A DNA stretch of 64,000 nucleotides from Halobacillus litoralis (lineage in GTDB: Bacteria > Bacillota > Bacilli > Bacillales > Halobacillaceae), in assembly GCF_020171725.1 (NCBI RefSeq), contig NZ_JAIVAJ010000002.1, positions 62,001 through 126,000 on the forward strand, written 5' to 3'. The position numbers and the translations under genes were made by a program. This document shows, in pieces, positions 9,265 through 19,091 of the stretch. Under the pieces are notes generated by a model. The model was not told the origin of the DNA and ran no database searches. It saw only the letters and a program-made list of their open reading frames with translations. Every line of letters starts with the position of its first letter. Position 1 is the stretch's first letter.

Positions 9265-9476
9265 TTACAGTGGAATCATCGATGAAAAGAATACTAGGAA
9301 AGAGGGAATCGTCCAGCAGCTTAAAAAGGAAGGCATTTAGAAAAATATGCATTTCAGAAAGCAGATCCCACCTGTCTTGCAAAGGATTCCCTTTCTCAAT
9401 TCTTAAGAAAGTCTTGATTTTTATGCCTTCATCCCTTATTGTAATAAAGGTAGTCATGATTATCTGCATGTTATAG

Positions 9477-9505
9477 TTGACATGTTGATAAGGGCGTGCT
9501 ATGAT
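9477..9505 (+). promoter_or_regulatory. Sigma-A promoter of the infC operon
   Basis: Consensus TTGACA at 9477-9482, 17-bp spacer, TATGAT at 9500-9505. Predicted start near 9512, about 208 nt upstream of infC. Confidence 0.88.
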
Positions 9506-9511
9506 AGTTAG

Positions 9512-9660
9512 GTAAATGAATGAACGGATCTAGAGACAAGTAGAAGCACCCGCTTCTCACCTGATCGACGCATACGCAGTTGGCAGGTCACGAATTCCTT
9601 GAGATTGACAGGATCAGTGTGGGTGCAGTATGTGTACCGACGCTTTTTTTATGTCTTCAA
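9512..9660 (+). promoter_or_regulatory. L20-type autoregulatory leader of infC-rpmI-rplT
   Basis: The long untranslated leader contains distant complementary segments (GCACCCGC near 9546-9553 with GTGGGTGC near 9618-9625) and then a short GGTGCA/TGTACC hairpin before GACGCTTTTTTT (about 9640-9651), a terminator-like tract. In B. subtilis this operon is controlled by L20 binding its leader and causing early termination. The assignment rests on context and these pairings; I have not matched the covariance model. Confidence 0.6.
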
Positions 9661-9719
9661 AACCTTGTCGATGACAGATCTTTTATACGTTTTCTCTAAT
9701 ACGATGGAGGTGGCTCAAT

Positions 9720-10238
9720 ATTAGCAAGGATAATATGAACGTCAATGAAAAAATCCGTGCCCGTGAAGTCCGTCTGATCGACGTGAATGGCGAGCAGCTT
9801 GGAATTAAATCCCGTAACGAAGCGCTTGATATTGCTGCAAACGCAAATCTGGATCTCGTTATGGTCGCTCCAAACGCGAAACCTCCAGTTTGCCGCGTCA
9901 TGGACTACGGAAAATATCGTTTCGAGCAGCAGAAGAAAGAAAAAGAAGCTCGTAAGAAACAAACGGTTATTAAGGTGAAAGAAGTTCGCCTTAGCCCGAA
10001 CATTGAAGAACATGACTTCAACACGAAGCTGCGTAACGCACGCAAATTCCTATCTAAAGGCGACAAAGTGAAAGCATCTGTTCGTTTCCGCGGACGTGCA
10101 ATCACTCACAAAGGATTGGGACAAGAAGTTCTTGAGCGTATGGCTGAAGAATGTAAAGACATTGCCACAATCGAGACGAAGCCGAAGATGGAAGGTCGTA
10201 GTATGTTCTTAATGCTTGCTCCTCTAGCAGAGAAGTAA
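9720..10238 (+). CDS. infC: Translation initiation factor IF-3, starting at ATT
   Basis: IF-3 binds the 30S subunit and monitors start-codon selection. GGAGG at 9706-9710 is 9 nt before ATT at 9720; the frame reads ISKDN then [16 protein letters not shown], matching Bacillus IF-3, which also starts at AUU. The next in-frame ATG (9735) is too far from the ribosome site. Length is 172 aa with the N-domain, basic linker and C-domain ([17 protein letters not shown]). A rare start lets IF-3 limit its own synthesis, known for this gene in other bacteria. First gene of the infC-rpmI-rplT operon. Confidence 0.96.
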   Translation: MSKDNMNVNEKIRAREVRLIDVNGEQLGIKSRNEALDIAANANLDLVMVAPNAKPPVCRVMDYGKYRFEQQKKEKEARKKQTVIKVKEVRLSPNIEEHDFNTKLRNARKFLSKGDKVKASVRFRGRAITHKGLGQEVLERMAEECKDIATIETKPKMEGRSMFLMLAPLAEK

Positions 10239-10270
10239 GGAACTGAATTAAGTAAAAGGAGGAAATTCAC

Positions 10271-10468
10271 ATGCCAAAAATGAAAACCCACAAAGGTTCT
10301 CAAAAACGCTTCAAAAAGACTGGAACAGGTAAGGTGAAACGTTCTCATGCTTTCACTAGCCACTTGTTCGCTAACAAATCTACAAAACAGAAGCGTAAAT
10401 TGCGTAAAGATGCACTAGTTTCTGCTGGAGACTACCGCCGCATCAAGCACATGCTTCCAAAAGACTAA
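10271..10468 (+). CDS. rpmI: 50S ribosomal protein L35
   Basis: A highly basic 65-aa protein starting [18 protein letters not shown] and ending [10 protein letters not shown], both L35 signatures. AGGAGG sits before the ATG. Middle gene of the infC operon. Confidence 0.98.
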   Translation: MPKMKTHKGSQKRFKKTGTGKVKRSHAFTSHLFANKSTKQKRKLRKDALVSAGDYRRIKHMLPKD

Positions 10469-10500
10469 TCTAACGATCGAAACATATAGGAGGGATTACC

Positions 10501-10857
10501 ATGCCACGAGTAAAAGGTGGAACAGTGACACGTCAACGTCGTAACCGTGTCCTTAAACTAGCAAAAGGTTATTATGGTTCAAAACACGCACTATTCAAAA
10601 CTGCAAAGCAGCAAGTAATGAAGTCAGGTCAGTATGCTTACCGTGACCGTCGTCAGAAAAAGCGCGACTTCCGTAAGCTTTGGATCGCACGTATCAATGC
10701 TGCGGCACGTATGAACGACATTTCTTACAGCCGTATGATGCACGGACTTAAGCTTGCAGGTATCGAAATGAACCGTAAGATGCTAGCTGATCTTGCTGTG
10801 AACGATGAGCAAGCATTCGCAAGCCTTGCAGAGCAAGCTAAATCTGCTCTTAAATAA
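10501..10857 (+). CDS. rplT: 50S ribosomal protein L20
   Basis: The 118-aa basic protein opens [15 protein letters not shown], with [21 protein letters not shown] in the centre. It binds 23S rRNA early in assembly and in bacilli represses its own operon through the leader. AGGAGGG lies 8 nt upstream of the start. Last gene of the operon, closed by the terminator at 10870. Confidence 0.98.
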   Translation: MPRVKGGTVTRQRRNRVLKLAKGYYGSKHALFKTAKQQVMKSGQYAYRDRRQKKRDFRKLWIARINAAARMNDISYSRMMHGLKLAGIEMNRKMLADLAVNDEQAFASLAEQAKSALK

Positions 10858-10867
10858 ATCTAAGAAT

Positions 10868-10905
10868 TAAAGCCATTTCCGTTCGGTAGGAAATGGCTTT
10901 TTTTA
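10868..10905 (+). terminator. Terminator of the infC operon
   Basis: Stem AAGCCATTTCC (10870-10880) with GGAAATGGCTT, an 8-nt loop and seven Ts. Confidence 0.92.
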
Positions 10906-10976
10906 GATGGTAAGAAGGAATACCGGACGCTTGATTCCTTGAGTGTGACCGGATTACGTCTAGAGGAGGGATACTT

Positions 10977-11255
10977 ATGCCGATTTGGGGACTGATTATC
11001 TTTTTCTATCTGTCTGTCATGAACATCACGATGTATGTGATGATGTGGTCGGATAAGAGAAAGGCAGAACAGGAGAAATGGAGAATCAAAGAACGTACCC
11101 TTTGGACAGTTGCTTTTCTCGGAGGAGCAATTGGTGGGTGGCTTGCGATGCGTTTGTTCCGTCACAAGACGAAGCGGACAGCGTTTGCCATCGGTCTTCC
11201 AGGACTTTCGCTTGTGTACTTAACCGTTCTGCTTTTTCTGGAAAGATTGTTCTAG
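10977..11255 (+). CDS. ysdA: DUF1294-family membrane protein (YsdA-like)
   Basis: A 92-aa protein with about three hydrophobic segments (residues 3-22, 43-60, 72-90). The loop MMWSDKRKAE and the RHKTKR stretch are typical of DUF1294 proteins such as B. subtilis YsdA, which also follows rplT. GAGGAGGG precedes the ATG at 10977. Function unknown. Confidence 0.85.
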   Translation: MPIWGLIIFFYLSVMNITMYVMMWSDKRKAEQEKWRIKERTLWTVAFLGGAIGGWLAMRLFRHKTKRTAFAIGLPGLSLVYLTVLLFLERLF

Positions 11256-11299
11256 CCTCTTTGTTCAGCTCATAAGCTGTAGACAGGGAGGGGGATGCA

Positions 11300-11884
11300 A
11301 TGGGCGAGACATCATCGACAATCCTTCAGTGGTTGGAACATCAAGAGTCTTTAGCTCCGCTCTTATTTATCGCCATACATTTGCTGCGTCCACTATTGTT
11401 TCTGCCTGTCATGCTCGTTTGTATCACAGGTGGAGTGCTGTTCGGCCCGATTGCCGGTACAGCCTATTCAGTTGTTGGGACGATGCTTTCAAGTCTTCTG
11501 TTCTACCGCACGATCCGGCTGCTGCCGTCAGGGTTTGATCGGTTAAAGGGATTGAAGGAAAAATGGTTGAACAAACATGCACGCCTGTCCGTTCAACAGG
11601 TGGCGATACTCAGGTTGGTGCCATTTATCCATTTTCATTTATTATCTTACTGTTTACTCGAAATCAGTTCAGACTTTAAAAGTTATACGAAATCATCCTT
11701 ATTTGCTAATCTTCCGCTCGCTGTCGTATATACGTCTGTCGGGCAGTGGCTCTCGTTATTCTCGATTCCGGCTATGATTTTATTTTCGGCCGGACTTATA
11801 GCGGTGTGCTTTTTCATACGGAAAAAATGCGAGGTCGTGCTTTGGTCGGATTTCTTCCAGACGCCATCCTCTCGCGCCGGTTGA
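11300..11884 (+). CDS. TVP38/TMEM64 (DedA-like, VTT domain) membrane protein
   Basis: 194 aa with several transmembrane segments. GGVLFGPIAGTAYSVVGTMLSSLLFYRTIR (residues about 44-73 in pieces) is the VTT/SNARE-associated core with its re-entrant glycine-rich motif. Members are thought to act as lipid scramblases or transporters. B. subtilis YtxB is the nearest namesake I can suggest. AGGGAGGGGG precedes the ATG. Confidence 0.75.
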   Translation: MGETSSTILQWLEHQESLAPLLFIAIHLLRPLLFLPVMLVCITGGVLFGPIAGTAYSVVGTMLSSLLFYRTIRLLPSGFDRLKGLKEKWLNKHARLSVQQVAILRLVPFIHFHLLSYCLLEISSDFKSYTKSSLFANLPLAVVYTSVGQWLSLFSIPAMILFSAGLIAVCFFIRKKCEVVLWSDFFQTPSSRAG

Positions 11885-11892
11885 TTGCATAA

Positions 11893-11932
11893 GAAATCCC
11901 CAAGGCTGCAAGTGCAGCCTTGGGGATTTTTG
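11893..11932 (+). terminator. Bidirectional terminator between the VTT protein and ysdB
   Basis: A 16-bp stem (AAATCCCCAAGGCTGC with GCAGCCTTGGGGATTT) with a very short loop and T/A tracts on both sides. It serves the convergent genes on either side. Confidence 0.9.
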
Positions 11933-11953
11933 TTCTGTTTAAAGCCGTCCTCA

Positions 11954-12355
11954 TTAGTTGTCATCCTTCAACGGGGTAATCATGAGCCGGTTGATCGGAT
12001 ACTTCCATTCAATAGAGGCATACGGATAGCGGATTAGTATTTCTTTTTCCATGAAATACAAATCTTCTCTCTCAAGCCCTTGAAGCTGCTCGGGATTCTG
12101 GGCACTGACGTAAATGGTCACGACTTCAAAGGCGTGGTCTGTCGTACCTAAATATTTCTCTCCTTCGAAATCATACCCTTTATACGTCATCAGGAAGTTC
12201 TGCTTCGTGTTCTCTTTGTTATCATGGAAGAAGAATTCCTTGTTCTCACGAGCCGTGTCCAATTTCCGTTTCGGGTTCACGATAAACTGATAGATGGTAT
12301 AGATGATAAACGCTAGGGCAATCAGGAGTAACAGTCTGAATAGTAAGATGATCAT
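11954..12355 (-). CDS. ysdB: YsdB-like membrane-anchored protein
   Basis: 133 aa. One N-terminal transmembrane helix (residues 1-26) is followed by a positive VNPKRKLDTAREN segment and a soluble domain (KNFLMTYKGYDFEGEKYLGT region). This matches YsdB, a sigma-W regulon member in B. subtilis next to ysdA. No catalytic motif is seen. It is divergent from the dUTPase gene. Confidence 0.8.
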   Translation of the reverse strand: MIILLFRLLLLIALAFIIYTIYQFIVNPKRKLDTARENKEFFFHDNKENTKQNFLMTYKGYDFEGEKYLGTTDHAFEVVTIYVSAQNPEQLQGLEREDLYFMEKEILIRYPYASIEWKYPINRLMITPLKDDN

Positions 12356-12468
12356 ACGGTTTGTCCCCCTACATCTGGGTTATTAGCATACATACGATTG
12401 ACCGTGTCGTTTTGTTTCAAAAAATGATACATTTGATAAGGATATTTTTTGTGAGGAGTGACAGAGAC

Positions 12469-12951
12469 GTGAATTGGAATACATTATACGACATGCAGAA
12501 GCAGTTGGATCAATATATTGAAGAGCAGCACAAGCTCCAACCTGCACAGCATACCGATCAAAAGACATTGGCCTTATTAGTCGAACTTGGGGAGCTTGCC
12601 AATGAAACGCGATGCTTCAAATTCTGGAGCCTCAAAGGTCCGAGTGAGCGGGACGTCATCTTAGAAGAGTATGTAGATGGTCTGCACTTCCTATTATCTT
12701 TAGGGCTCGACCTCGGCTTCGAGTATCAGCCGAAGCCCGTCTCAGCCTTCCATGATCAAACAGAGGCATTCCTAGAGATGTACGCGAAAGTGGAAGCGTT
12801 CCGTCTTCAAAAGGGGAATGAGAGCTATCAGGATATGTTTGCTGCGTTCTTACGTGTCGGTGAGACACTCGGAATGACGGAACCGGAAATCATGGATGCC
12901 TACTATGTGAAGAATGAGAAAAATTACAAGCGTCAGGAAGAGGGCTACTGA
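12469..12951 (+). CDS. All-alpha dUTP diphosphatase (dUTPase_2/MazG-like)
   Basis: About 160 aa. It carries the helical NTP-pyrophosphatase signatures LVELGELANETRCFKFW (E-x2-E type metal site) and EEYVDGLHFLLSLG (E-x2-D). Such enzymes hydrolyse dUTP to dUMP, keeping uracil out of DNA. GTG 12469 is chosen: it gives MNWNTLYDMQ as in homologues and has GAGGAG at 12453-12458. The upstream frame to 12361 overlaps the divergent promoter region. Confidence 0.85.
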   Translation: MNWNTLYDMQKQLDQYIEEQHKLQPAQHTDQKTLALLVELGELANETRCFKFWSLKGPSERDVILEEYVDGLHFLLSLGLDLGFEYQPKPVSAFHDQTEAFLEMYAKVEAFRLQKGNESYQDMFAAFLRVGETLGMTEPEIMDAYYVKNEKNYKRQEEGY

Positions 12952-12961
12952 AGCCTTCTTT

Positions 12962-12990
12962 TTGTGAAATCGCTTTTAACGTATTATAAT
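12962..12990 (+). promoter_or_regulatory. Sigma-A promoter of ysdC
   Basis: TTGTGA at 12962-12967, exactly 17 bp, then TATAAT at 12985-12990, 34 bp upstream of the ysdC start. Confidence 0.75.
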
Positions 12991-13023
12991 AGAAGGTGGA
13001 ATTCAAAGAGAGGATGAGTACAT

Positions 13024-14109
13024 ATGTTCAAAAAAGATGAAACATTGACGATGCTCAAGGATTTAACCGACGCTAAAGGCGTGCCGGGTAATGAAAAAGA
13101 AGCTCGTGATGTCATGAAGAAGTACATTTCTCCTTATGCGGATGAAGTGTTCACAGATAATCTTGGCAGCCTGATTGCCAAGAAAGTCGGAAACAAAAAA
13201 GGACCAAGCGTGATGGTCGCTGGCCACTTGGACGAAGTTGGTTTCATGGTGACGCGCATTGATGATAACGGGTATCTTTACTTCCAACCGGTCGGCGGCT
13301 GGTGGAGTCAGGTTATGCTTGCTCAGCGTGTGACGATTATGACACGTGAAGGAGATCTTACGGGAATCATCGGTTCCAAGCCTCCACACATTCTGCCACC
13401 TGACCAACGTAAAAAAGCAGTGGACATCAAGGATATGTTCATTGATATCGGTGCTTCTAGCCGTGAGGAAGCGGAAGAGTTCGGCGTGAAGCCGGGAGAT
13501 TCTGTTGTCCCTTACTTCGAGTTCACTCAGATGAAAAATGAAAAAATGCTTCTTGCCAAAGCGTGGGATAACCGTATTGGTTGTGCAATCGCGATTGAAG
13601 TCCTGAAGCGTCTGAAAGGCGAAAAACACCCGAACGTCGTATACGGTGTCGGAACGGTTCAGGAGGAAGTCGGTTTGCGCGGTGCGCGCACTGCAGCGAA
13701 CATGATCAACCCTGATATCGCCTTTGGTGTCGACGTTGGAATCGCTGGTGACACGCCGGGGGTATCCGATAAAGATGCTTCCAGTAAGATGGGTAAAGGA
13801 CCACAGATCATCCTTTACGATGCGTCTATGGTTTCTCACAAAGGACTACGTGACTTTGTGACGGATACAGCGGATGAGAAAGAAATCCCTTATCAGTTCG
13901 ATTCCCTTGCTGGTGGCGGTACGGACTCCGGTGCGATTCACTTGAGCCATGATGGTGTTCCTGCGCTTTCGATTACGATCGCAACGCGCTACATCCACTC
14001 TCATGCGGCTATGCTTCACCGTGATGACTTTGAGAATGCGGTACAGCTTATCGTAGAAGTGATCAAAGGACTGGATGCTGACAAAGTGAACGAAATTACT
14101 TTCAACTAA
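13024..14109 (+). CDS. ysdC: M42-family metallopeptidase (YsdC-like glutamyl/aminopeptidase)
   Basis: 361 aa. Metal ligands are visible as [10 protein letters not shown] (His, with the following Asp-Glu), the WDNR motif and [10 protein letters not shown] (catalytic Glu pair), and [11 protein letters not shown] near the end supplies a further His. M42 enzymes form tetrahedral dodecamers that trim peptides in the cytosol; some were once annotated endoglucanase. Substrate here is unknown. AGAGAGGATG precedes the ATG. Confidence 0.93.
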   Translation: MFKKDETLTMLKDLTDAKGVPGNEKEARDVMKKYISPYADEVFTDNLGSLIAKKVGNKKGPSVMVAGHLDEVGFMVTRIDDNGYLYFQPVGGWWSQVMLAQRVTIMTREGDLTGIIGSKPPHILPPDQRKKAVDIKDMFIDIGASSREEAEEFGVKPGDSVVPYFEFTQMKNEKMLLAKAWDNRIGCAIAIEVLKRLKGEKHPNVVYGVGTVQEEVGLRGARTAANMINPDIAFGVDVGIAGDTPGVSDKDASSKMGKGPQIILYDASMVSHKGLRDFVTDTADEKEIPYQFDSLAGGGTDSGAIHLSHDGVPALSITIATRYIHSHAAMLHRDDFENAVQLIVEVIKGLDADKVNEITFN

Positions 14110-14116
14110 TAAAGAG

Positions 14117-14153
14117 AAAGAGCCAGCCCGTCAATGCGGGTTGGCTCTTTTTA
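14117..14153 (+). terminator. Bidirectional terminator between ysdC and sspI
   Basis: Stem AAGAGCCAGCCCG with CGGGTTGGCTCTT (one G-U) and flanking A and T runs; it serves the converging ysdC and sspI. Confidence 0.85.
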
Positions 14154-14363
14154 CATTTGTTTCAAGCTGTTTTCAAGTGTTTCTAAGATCTCCTGGTGGT
14201 CCTGCTCATCGGAGTTTTCCCAAAGCAGTTCAAAGAAGACGCCGAGTCCCGGAAGCATTTTCTCTTCCCCTTTTTGAAGGGCATCCATAATGGTGGCTTG
14301 CAATTGTTCCGCATCGTGACCGCTGACATTTTGTAAAATGGCTTGTCGCAAGTTCAAGTTCAT
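14151..14363 (-). CDS. sspI: Small acid-soluble spore protein SspI
   Basis: 70 aa opening [15 protein letters not shown], with [17 protein letters not shown] in the middle, the SspI signature. Minor SASPs are made in the forespore under sigma-G. The frame extends upstream on this strand, but the ATG at 14363 has AAAGGAGA just before it and matches homologues. Direct evidence that the organism sporulates. Confidence 0.95.
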   Translation of the reverse strand: MNLNLRQAILQNVSGHDAEQLQATIMDALQKGEEKMLPGLGVFFELLWENSDEQDHQEILETLENSLKQM

Positions 14364-14470
14364 GAGTATCTCTCCTTTCGTTCGAAGGTTTTCATCTGTA
14401 TTAGTTTGACCAAACCATAAGCCTGTATGTATGATGAACAAGAAATGAATAAAAAATGAGGGAAACATTG

Positions 14471-15205
14471 ATGATTACATCTATACAAAACCAAAAAGTG
14501 AAAGAATGGAAAAAGCTACATAAACGAAAAAACCGAAATAAAGCGAACGTATTTCTCGTCGAAGGCCACCACCTGGTCGAGGAAGTGCTGAAAAGCGATT
14601 TTGTCGTAAAAGAATTAATCGTCCGCGAAGGTGTCGAGGTCGAAGTGCCGGATGGTGTGGAGCGAACGGATGTCAGTGAACAGGTTTTCGCTGAGATTGC
14701 CGAAACCGAAACGCCTCAAGGTGTCGCGGCTGTCGTCGAGCTGAAAAGGGCAGACTATCAGCCTGGACGACTTACCTTGCTTGTCGATTCTGTGCAGGAC
14801 CCGGGCAACTTAGGAACGATGATTCGTACGGCGGATGCGGCAGGCTTCAATCACGTCATTTTAGGAAAAGGAACGGTCGACCCATATAATGATAAAGTCA
14901 TCCGTGCAACGCAAGGCTCTCTTTTCCACCTTCCTGTCATCCAAGGTGACCTTGCGGAATACGTGGACGTGCTGAAGGCAGAAGGAGTGGACGTTTGGGC
15001 CTCTACGCTGACTGACGCTTCCCCGTATCAGGATCTTGAAGTGCCGGATAAAGTCGCACTGATTGTCGGCAACGAAGGGCAGGGAATTGAAGACGCCATT
15101 TCGGATTTGGCTGATCAACGCGTCTATATCCCGATTTATGGACAGGCCGAGTCCTTGAATGTCGCGGTTGCTTCTGCCGTATTGATGTATCATTTGCGAA
15201 GTTAA
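14471..15205 (+). CDS. SpoU/TrmH-family rRNA 2'-O-methyltransferase (YsgA-like)
   Basis: 244 aa. An N-terminal substrate-binding domain ([13 protein letters not shown]) is followed by the SPOUT knot motifs: motif 1 [20 protein letters not shown], motif 2 IVGNEGQGI, motif 3 [21 protein letters not shown]. It methylates a 2'-hydroxyl of rRNA or tRNA using SAM; the nucleotide is unknown. YsgA precedes pheST in B. subtilis. ATG 14471 is preferred over ATG 14456 because GAGGG lies just upstream of it. Confidence 0.88.
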   Translation: MITSIQNQKVKEWKKLHKRKNRNKANVFLVEGHHLVEEVLKSDFVVKELIVREGVEVEVPDGVERTDVSEQVFAEIAETETPQGVAAVVELKRADYQPGRLTLLVDSVQDPGNLGTMIRTADAAGFNHVILGKGTVDPYNDKVIRATQGSLFHLPVIQGDLAEYVDVLKAEGVDVWASTLTDASPYQDLEVPDKVALIVGNEGQGIEDAISDLADQRVYIPIYGQAESLNVAVASAVLMYHLRS

Positions 15206-15207
15206 GC

Positions 15208-15236
15208 TTGCAAAATTCGACGTTCTTGACTATAAT
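15208..15236 (+). promoter_or_regulatory. Sigma-A promoter of the pheST leader
   Basis: TTGCAA at 15208-15213, 17-bp spacer, TATAAT at 15231-15236. It lies directly behind the methyltransferase stop. Confidence 0.85.
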
Positions 15237-15242
15237 TTAAAA

Positions 15243-15505
15243 TTAGTTATGAAACGAATACACGAAAAGCTGAGAAAGAGCCAAGTAAACTGCTGCAGCA
15301 TCGATCCAGGAAGGAAGCGCCATAGACTGGGAGTGTTTCCATCGTGACAGTGGTTGAAATTTCACTCTAGAGCTGACCTGTTTAAGGTCCGGTCTTCAGG
15401 CCGTTATTCAAACCAAAGTGGGCACGTATGTGTCAACAAGGGTGGTACCGCGAAACAACAACTACAAGTCTCGTCCCTTTTTTCAGGGGATGAGGCTTTT
15501 TTTAT
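15243..15505 (+). promoter_or_regulatory. T-box leader of pheST (tRNA-Phe responsive)
   Basis: The T-box core AGGGTGGTACCGCG lies at about 15439-15452. The terminator pairs GTCTCGTCCC with GGGGATGAGGC (about 15468-15496), followed by seven Ts. A GACCT/AGGTC hairpin near 15376-15390 fits stem III. A phenylalanine specifier TTC at 15361-15363, preceded by GAAAT, is the most plausible candidate but is unproven. Confidence 0.93.
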
Positions 15506-15528
15506 TTTTCTTAAAGGAGGAAACAGAC

Positions 15529-16563
15529 ATGAAGGAACGTTTAGAGCAGTTGAAGCAGGAAGCGCTGCAGAAAGTCGAACAAGCAACAGATGTTAAAAGC
15601 TTGAAAGATGTTCGTGTTGAATACTTAGGGAAAAAAGGACCGATCACAGAAGTTCTTAGAGGAATGGGGAAACTTTCCAAAGAAGAACGTCCGGTTATTG
15701 GTCAGCTTGCGAACGAAGTACGGGAAAACATTGCAGAGGCCATCGATTCCAAGCAGACTCGTTTCGAGGATGAGGCGCTTGAGAAACAGCTGGAAGAAGA
15801 AAGCATTGATGTCACCCTTCCAGGACGTCCGGTGCAGGTCGGTGGACCGCACTTATTGACGAGTATCGTCGAAGAAATCGAAGACTTGTTCATCGGGATG
15901 GGCTTCGAAATCAAAGAAGGACCTGAAGTAGAGACCGATTATTACAACTTCGAGGCCTTGAACCTTCCGAAGGGACACCCGGCCCGTGATATGCAGGATT
16001 CCTTCTACGTAACGGAAGAACTCCTTATGCGTACCCATACGTCTCCTGTCCAAGCACGTACAATGAATCAGAAAAATGGAGATGAAGTCGTCAAAATGAT
16101 CTGTCCTGGTAAAGTGTATCGTCGTGACACAGATGATGCGACGCACTCTCACCAGTTCACTCAAATTGAAGGACTGCTTGTAGATAAAGATGTACGAATG
16201 AGTGATTTGAAGGGTGTTCTGAACGCATTTGCGAAGCAGATGTTCGGAGAAGACCGAGATATCCGTCTGCGTCCGAGCTTCTTCCCGTTCACAGAGCCAT
16301 CTGTTGAAATGGACATCTCCTGTAAAGTGTGTGGAGGTAAAGGTTGTTCAGTTTGTAAGCAGACAGGATGGATTGAAATCCTTGGTGGCGGTATGGTTCA
16401 CCCGAATGTTCTTGAAATGGCTGGATACGATCCGAAAGAATATTCCGGTTTTGCCTTTGGAATGGGACCTGAGCGTATCGCAATGCTGAAATATGGTGTG
16501 GACGACATCCGTCACTTCTACACGAACGATGCCCGATTCTTAAAGCAATACCATAAAGCCTAA
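15529..16563 (+). CDS. pheS: Phenylalanine--tRNA ligase alpha subunit
   Basis: 344 aa. An N-terminal coiled-coil (residues 1-85) that binds tRNA-Phe is followed by the class II catalytic core ([54 protein letters not shown]). It forms an alpha2-beta2 enzyme with PheT. ATG 15529 follows AAAGGAGG; the longer frame upstream is T-box sequence. pheT begins 16 bp later. Confidence 0.98.
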   Translation: MKERLEQLKQEALQKVEQATDVKSLKDVRVEYLGKKGPITEVLRGMGKLSKEERPVIGQLANEVRENIAEAIDSKQTRFEDEALEKQLEEESIDVTLPGRPVQVGGPHLLTSIVEEIEDLFIGMGFEIKEGPEVETDYYNFEALNLPKGHPARDMQDSFYVTEELLMRTHTSPVQARTMNQKNGDEVVKMICPGKVYRRDTDDATHSHQFTQIEGLLVDKDVRMSDLKGVLNAFAKQMFGEDRDIRLRPSFFPFTEPSVEMDISCKVCGGKGCSVCKQTGWIEILGGGMVHPNVLEMAGYDPKEYSGFAFGMGPERIAMLKYGVDDIRHFYTNDARFLKQYHKA

Positions 16564-16579
16564 AGGAGGAACTCACAAA

Positions 16580-19006
16580 ATGCTCGTATCATTAAACTGG
16601 TTAAATGAACTTATCGATGTAACGGATTATAACCCTGAAGAATTAGCAGAAATCATTACAAAAACAGGAATCGAAGTGGAAGGTGTCGAGCCGGTTGCAG
16701 AAGCGGCTGAGCATGTCGTCGTCGGCTATGTCGAGTCATGCGAACAACACCCGAATGCAGACAAGCTTTCTTTATGCCAAGTGAATGTTGGCGAAGAGAC
16801 CTTGCAAATCGTCTGTGGTGCACCAAACATTGCACAAGGTCAGAAAGTACCGGTCGCCGTTCCAGGTGCCGTGCTCCCAGGCAACTTCAAGATTAAAAAG
16901 ACGAAGCTTCGCGGTGAGGAATCAAACGGAATGATCTGTTCGCTTCAAGAGCTTGGTTATGATGAAAAAGATGTACCGGAAGAATACAAAGAAGGGATCT
17001 TCGTATTCCCTGAATCCGTGGAAACAGGGAAAGATGCCGTTCAACTGTTGAACCTGAATGACAAAATCATCGAGCTTGGCTTAACGCCGAACCGTGCGGA
17101 CGCCATGAGTATGGCAGGTGTCGCCTATGAAGTAGCAGCTGCGATCGATGGAAGCTATACGCTTGCCGAAGAGCAGTTGGAAGAAGCGGACGAAAAGGCT
17201 GCTGACCATGTAACCGTAAAAGTAGAGGATGCAGAGGCTAACCCTTATTATGGAGCTTTCGTAATTCAGGATGTCAAAGTCGGTCCATCTCCTCTATGGA
17301 TGCAGAACCGCCTGACAGCATCGGGTATCCGCCCGATCAACAACGTCGTAGACATCACGAACTACGTCCTGCTTGAGTACGGTCAGCCGCTTCACGCATT
17401 CGACTACGACCGATTCGGTTCAGATGTCATCGTGACGCGCCGTGCAAATGACGGGGAAGTCATCAAGACGTTAGATGACCAGGATCGTACGCTTACAGCG
17501 GATCACTTAGTCATTACCAATGGAGAAAAGGCTCACGCCATAGCGGGTGTAATGGGTGGTGCTGAATCGGAAGTGCAGGATGATACGAAGACGATTCTTC
17601 TCGAAGCGGCCTACTTCAATCCAGCTGTCGTCCGTCAGTCTTCGAAGGACCACGGACTGCGTAGTGAATCGAGCACTCGTTTTGAAAAAGGGGTCGACCC
17701 GAACCGCGTAGAGCGTGCCGGTAAGCGTGCCGCTCAGCTTCTGCAGGAATATGCGGGAGGAACGGTTTTACAAGGTGTCGTCAGCTTCGATGAGCTGGAC
17801 CGTTCGGAGAAACAAGTTTCCATTGAGACGAGCCGGATCAATGACCGTCTCGGCACAGAAATCTCACCTGAAGAGATTGGTCACATTCTCCGCAGGCTGC
17901 AGTTCACGTTCAAACAAGACGGAGAGGTGTTCCATATTTCTGTCCCGACACGCCGCGGTGATATTGAACGCTTTGAAGATATGCTCGAAGAGATAGCGCG
18001 TATTTACGGCTATGACCGTCTGCCGTTCACGCTTCCAAAAGGGGCTTCCCAAGCGGGTGGATTATCATTGAACCAGCAGCTGAAGCGTAGAATGAAAGCC
18101 TACTTCGAAGGCGCTGGCTTAGATGAGACGATCACGTACTCCTTGACGAAAAAGGACTGGGCCGAAATGCTTGTCAGCCCGGAGGTTCAGCGTGAAGCGG
18201 CATCACCTGTAGGACTTGCCATGCCGATGAGTGAAGAGCACAGCCATTTACGTCTGAGCCTGTTACCTGAACTTCTGCAGTCTCTATCCTACAACGTAGC
18301 TCGTAAGCAGAACGATCTTGCTTATTACGAAATCGGTACGGTCTTCATCAGTGAAGAAGAGCAAGTAACCAAGCAGCCGCGTGAAGTACTGCGTGCAGCG
18401 GGTGCACTGACAGGTCAGTGGATGGCTCACCCTTGGCAGCAGGAGAAGAAGGCTGTTGACTTCTTCGTTGCGAAAGGTATTGTCGAAGGGCTGAGTGAAC
18501 AGCTTGATATTCCGTTCGAATATGAAAAAGCTAAGCTTCAGAACCTACACCCTGGTCGTGCAGCTGTCATCAAAGCTGGTGGCAAGGAAATTGGATTCAT
18601 CGGTCAAGTCCATCCGAAGCTTCAAAAAGAATTTGGATTGAAGGAAACGTACGTATTCGACCTGAACGCCGAAGAGCTGATGGATCAATATAACAAAGAA
18701 GAAGCGTTCCAGACGATTCCTCGTTACCCATCTGTATCACGCGACATCGCTCTTGTTGTCGATGAAGAGGTGGCAGCTGGTGAGATCGCTTCTACCATTG
18801 CAGAAGCAGGGGCACCGCTCGTGAAAGATGTGCAAGTGTTTGACCTTTACCAAGGTGAGCACCTGACAGAAGGCAAGAAATCTCTTGCGTTCAACCTCCT
18901 ATACTTGGATCCACAGCGTACGCTGAAAGATGAAGAAGTAGAAGCGGCACATGAGAACATTCTGAATGCCGTGAAGGAACAACACGCAGCAGAACTGCGT
19001 AGTTAA
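16580..19006 (+). CDS. pheT: Phenylalanine--tRNA ligase beta subunit
   Basis: 808 aa, full length. An EMAP-like tRNA-binding domain (CQVNVGEETLQIVCGAPN, about residues 39-150), the B3/B4 editing domain (residues about 210-385), the B5 domain, a catalytic-like fold, and a C-terminal ferredoxin-like anticodon domain (YPSVSRDIALVVDEEV) appear in that order. AAAGGAGG precedes the ATG. Confidence 0.98.
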   Translation: MLVSLNWLNELIDVTDYNPEELAEIITKTGIEVEGVEPVAEAAEHVVVGYVESCEQHPNADKLSLCQVNVGEETLQIVCGAPNIAQGQKVPVAVPGAVLPGNFKIKKTKLRGEESNGMICSLQELGYDEKDVPEEYKEGIFVFPESVETGKDAVQLLNLNDKIIELGLTPNRADAMSMAGVAYEVAAAIDGSYTLAEEQLEEADEKAADHVTVKVEDAEANPYYGAFVIQDVKVGPSPLWMQNRLTASGIRPINNVVDITNYVLLEYGQPLHAFDYDRFGSDVIVTRRANDGEVIKTLDDQDRTLTADHLVITNGEKAHAIAGVMGGAESEVQDDTKTILLEAAYFNPAVVRQSSKDHGLRSESSTRFEKGVDPNRVERAGKRAAQLLQEYAGGTVLQGVVSFDELDRSEKQVSIETSRINDRLGTEISPEEIGHILRRLQFTFKQDGEVFHISVPTRRGDIERFEDMLEEIARIYGYDRLPFTLPKGASQAGGLSLNQQLKRRMKAYFEGAGLDETITYSLTKKDWAEMLVSPEVQREAASPVGLAMPMSEEHSHLRLSLLPELLQSLSYNVARKQNDLAYYEIGTVFISEEEQVTKQPREVLRAAGALTGQWMAHPWQQEKKAVDFFVAKGIVEGLSEQLDIPFEYEKAKLQNLHPGRAAVIKAGGKEIGFIGQVHPKLQKEFGLKETYVFDLNAEELMDQYNKEEAFQTIPRYPSVSRDIALVVDEEVAAGEIASTIAEAGAPLVKDVQVFDLYQGEHLTEGKKSLAFNLLYLDPQRTLKDEEVEAAHENILNAVKEQHAAELRS

Positions 19007-19033
19007 TCATCGTGAGATAGAATATGAGACAAA

Positions 19034-19069
19034 CAAAACCCGGACGATGTTTCGTCCGGGTTTTTCTTA
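19034..19069 (+). terminator. Terminator after pheT
   Basis: A 12-bp perfect stem AAACCCGGACGA/TCGTCCGGGTTT with a 4-nt loop and T run. It faces the convergent rnhC. Confidence 0.9.
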
Positions 19070-19091
19070 TATATCATGTTTAGATTAATGA

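Noticed and set aside
9242..9476. Overlapping 75-76 codon frames on both strands after thrS
   Set aside because: Neither has a ribosome site. The forward frame starts inside the thrS terminator and the reverse frame starts at the infC promoter. Composition is unlike the neighbours.
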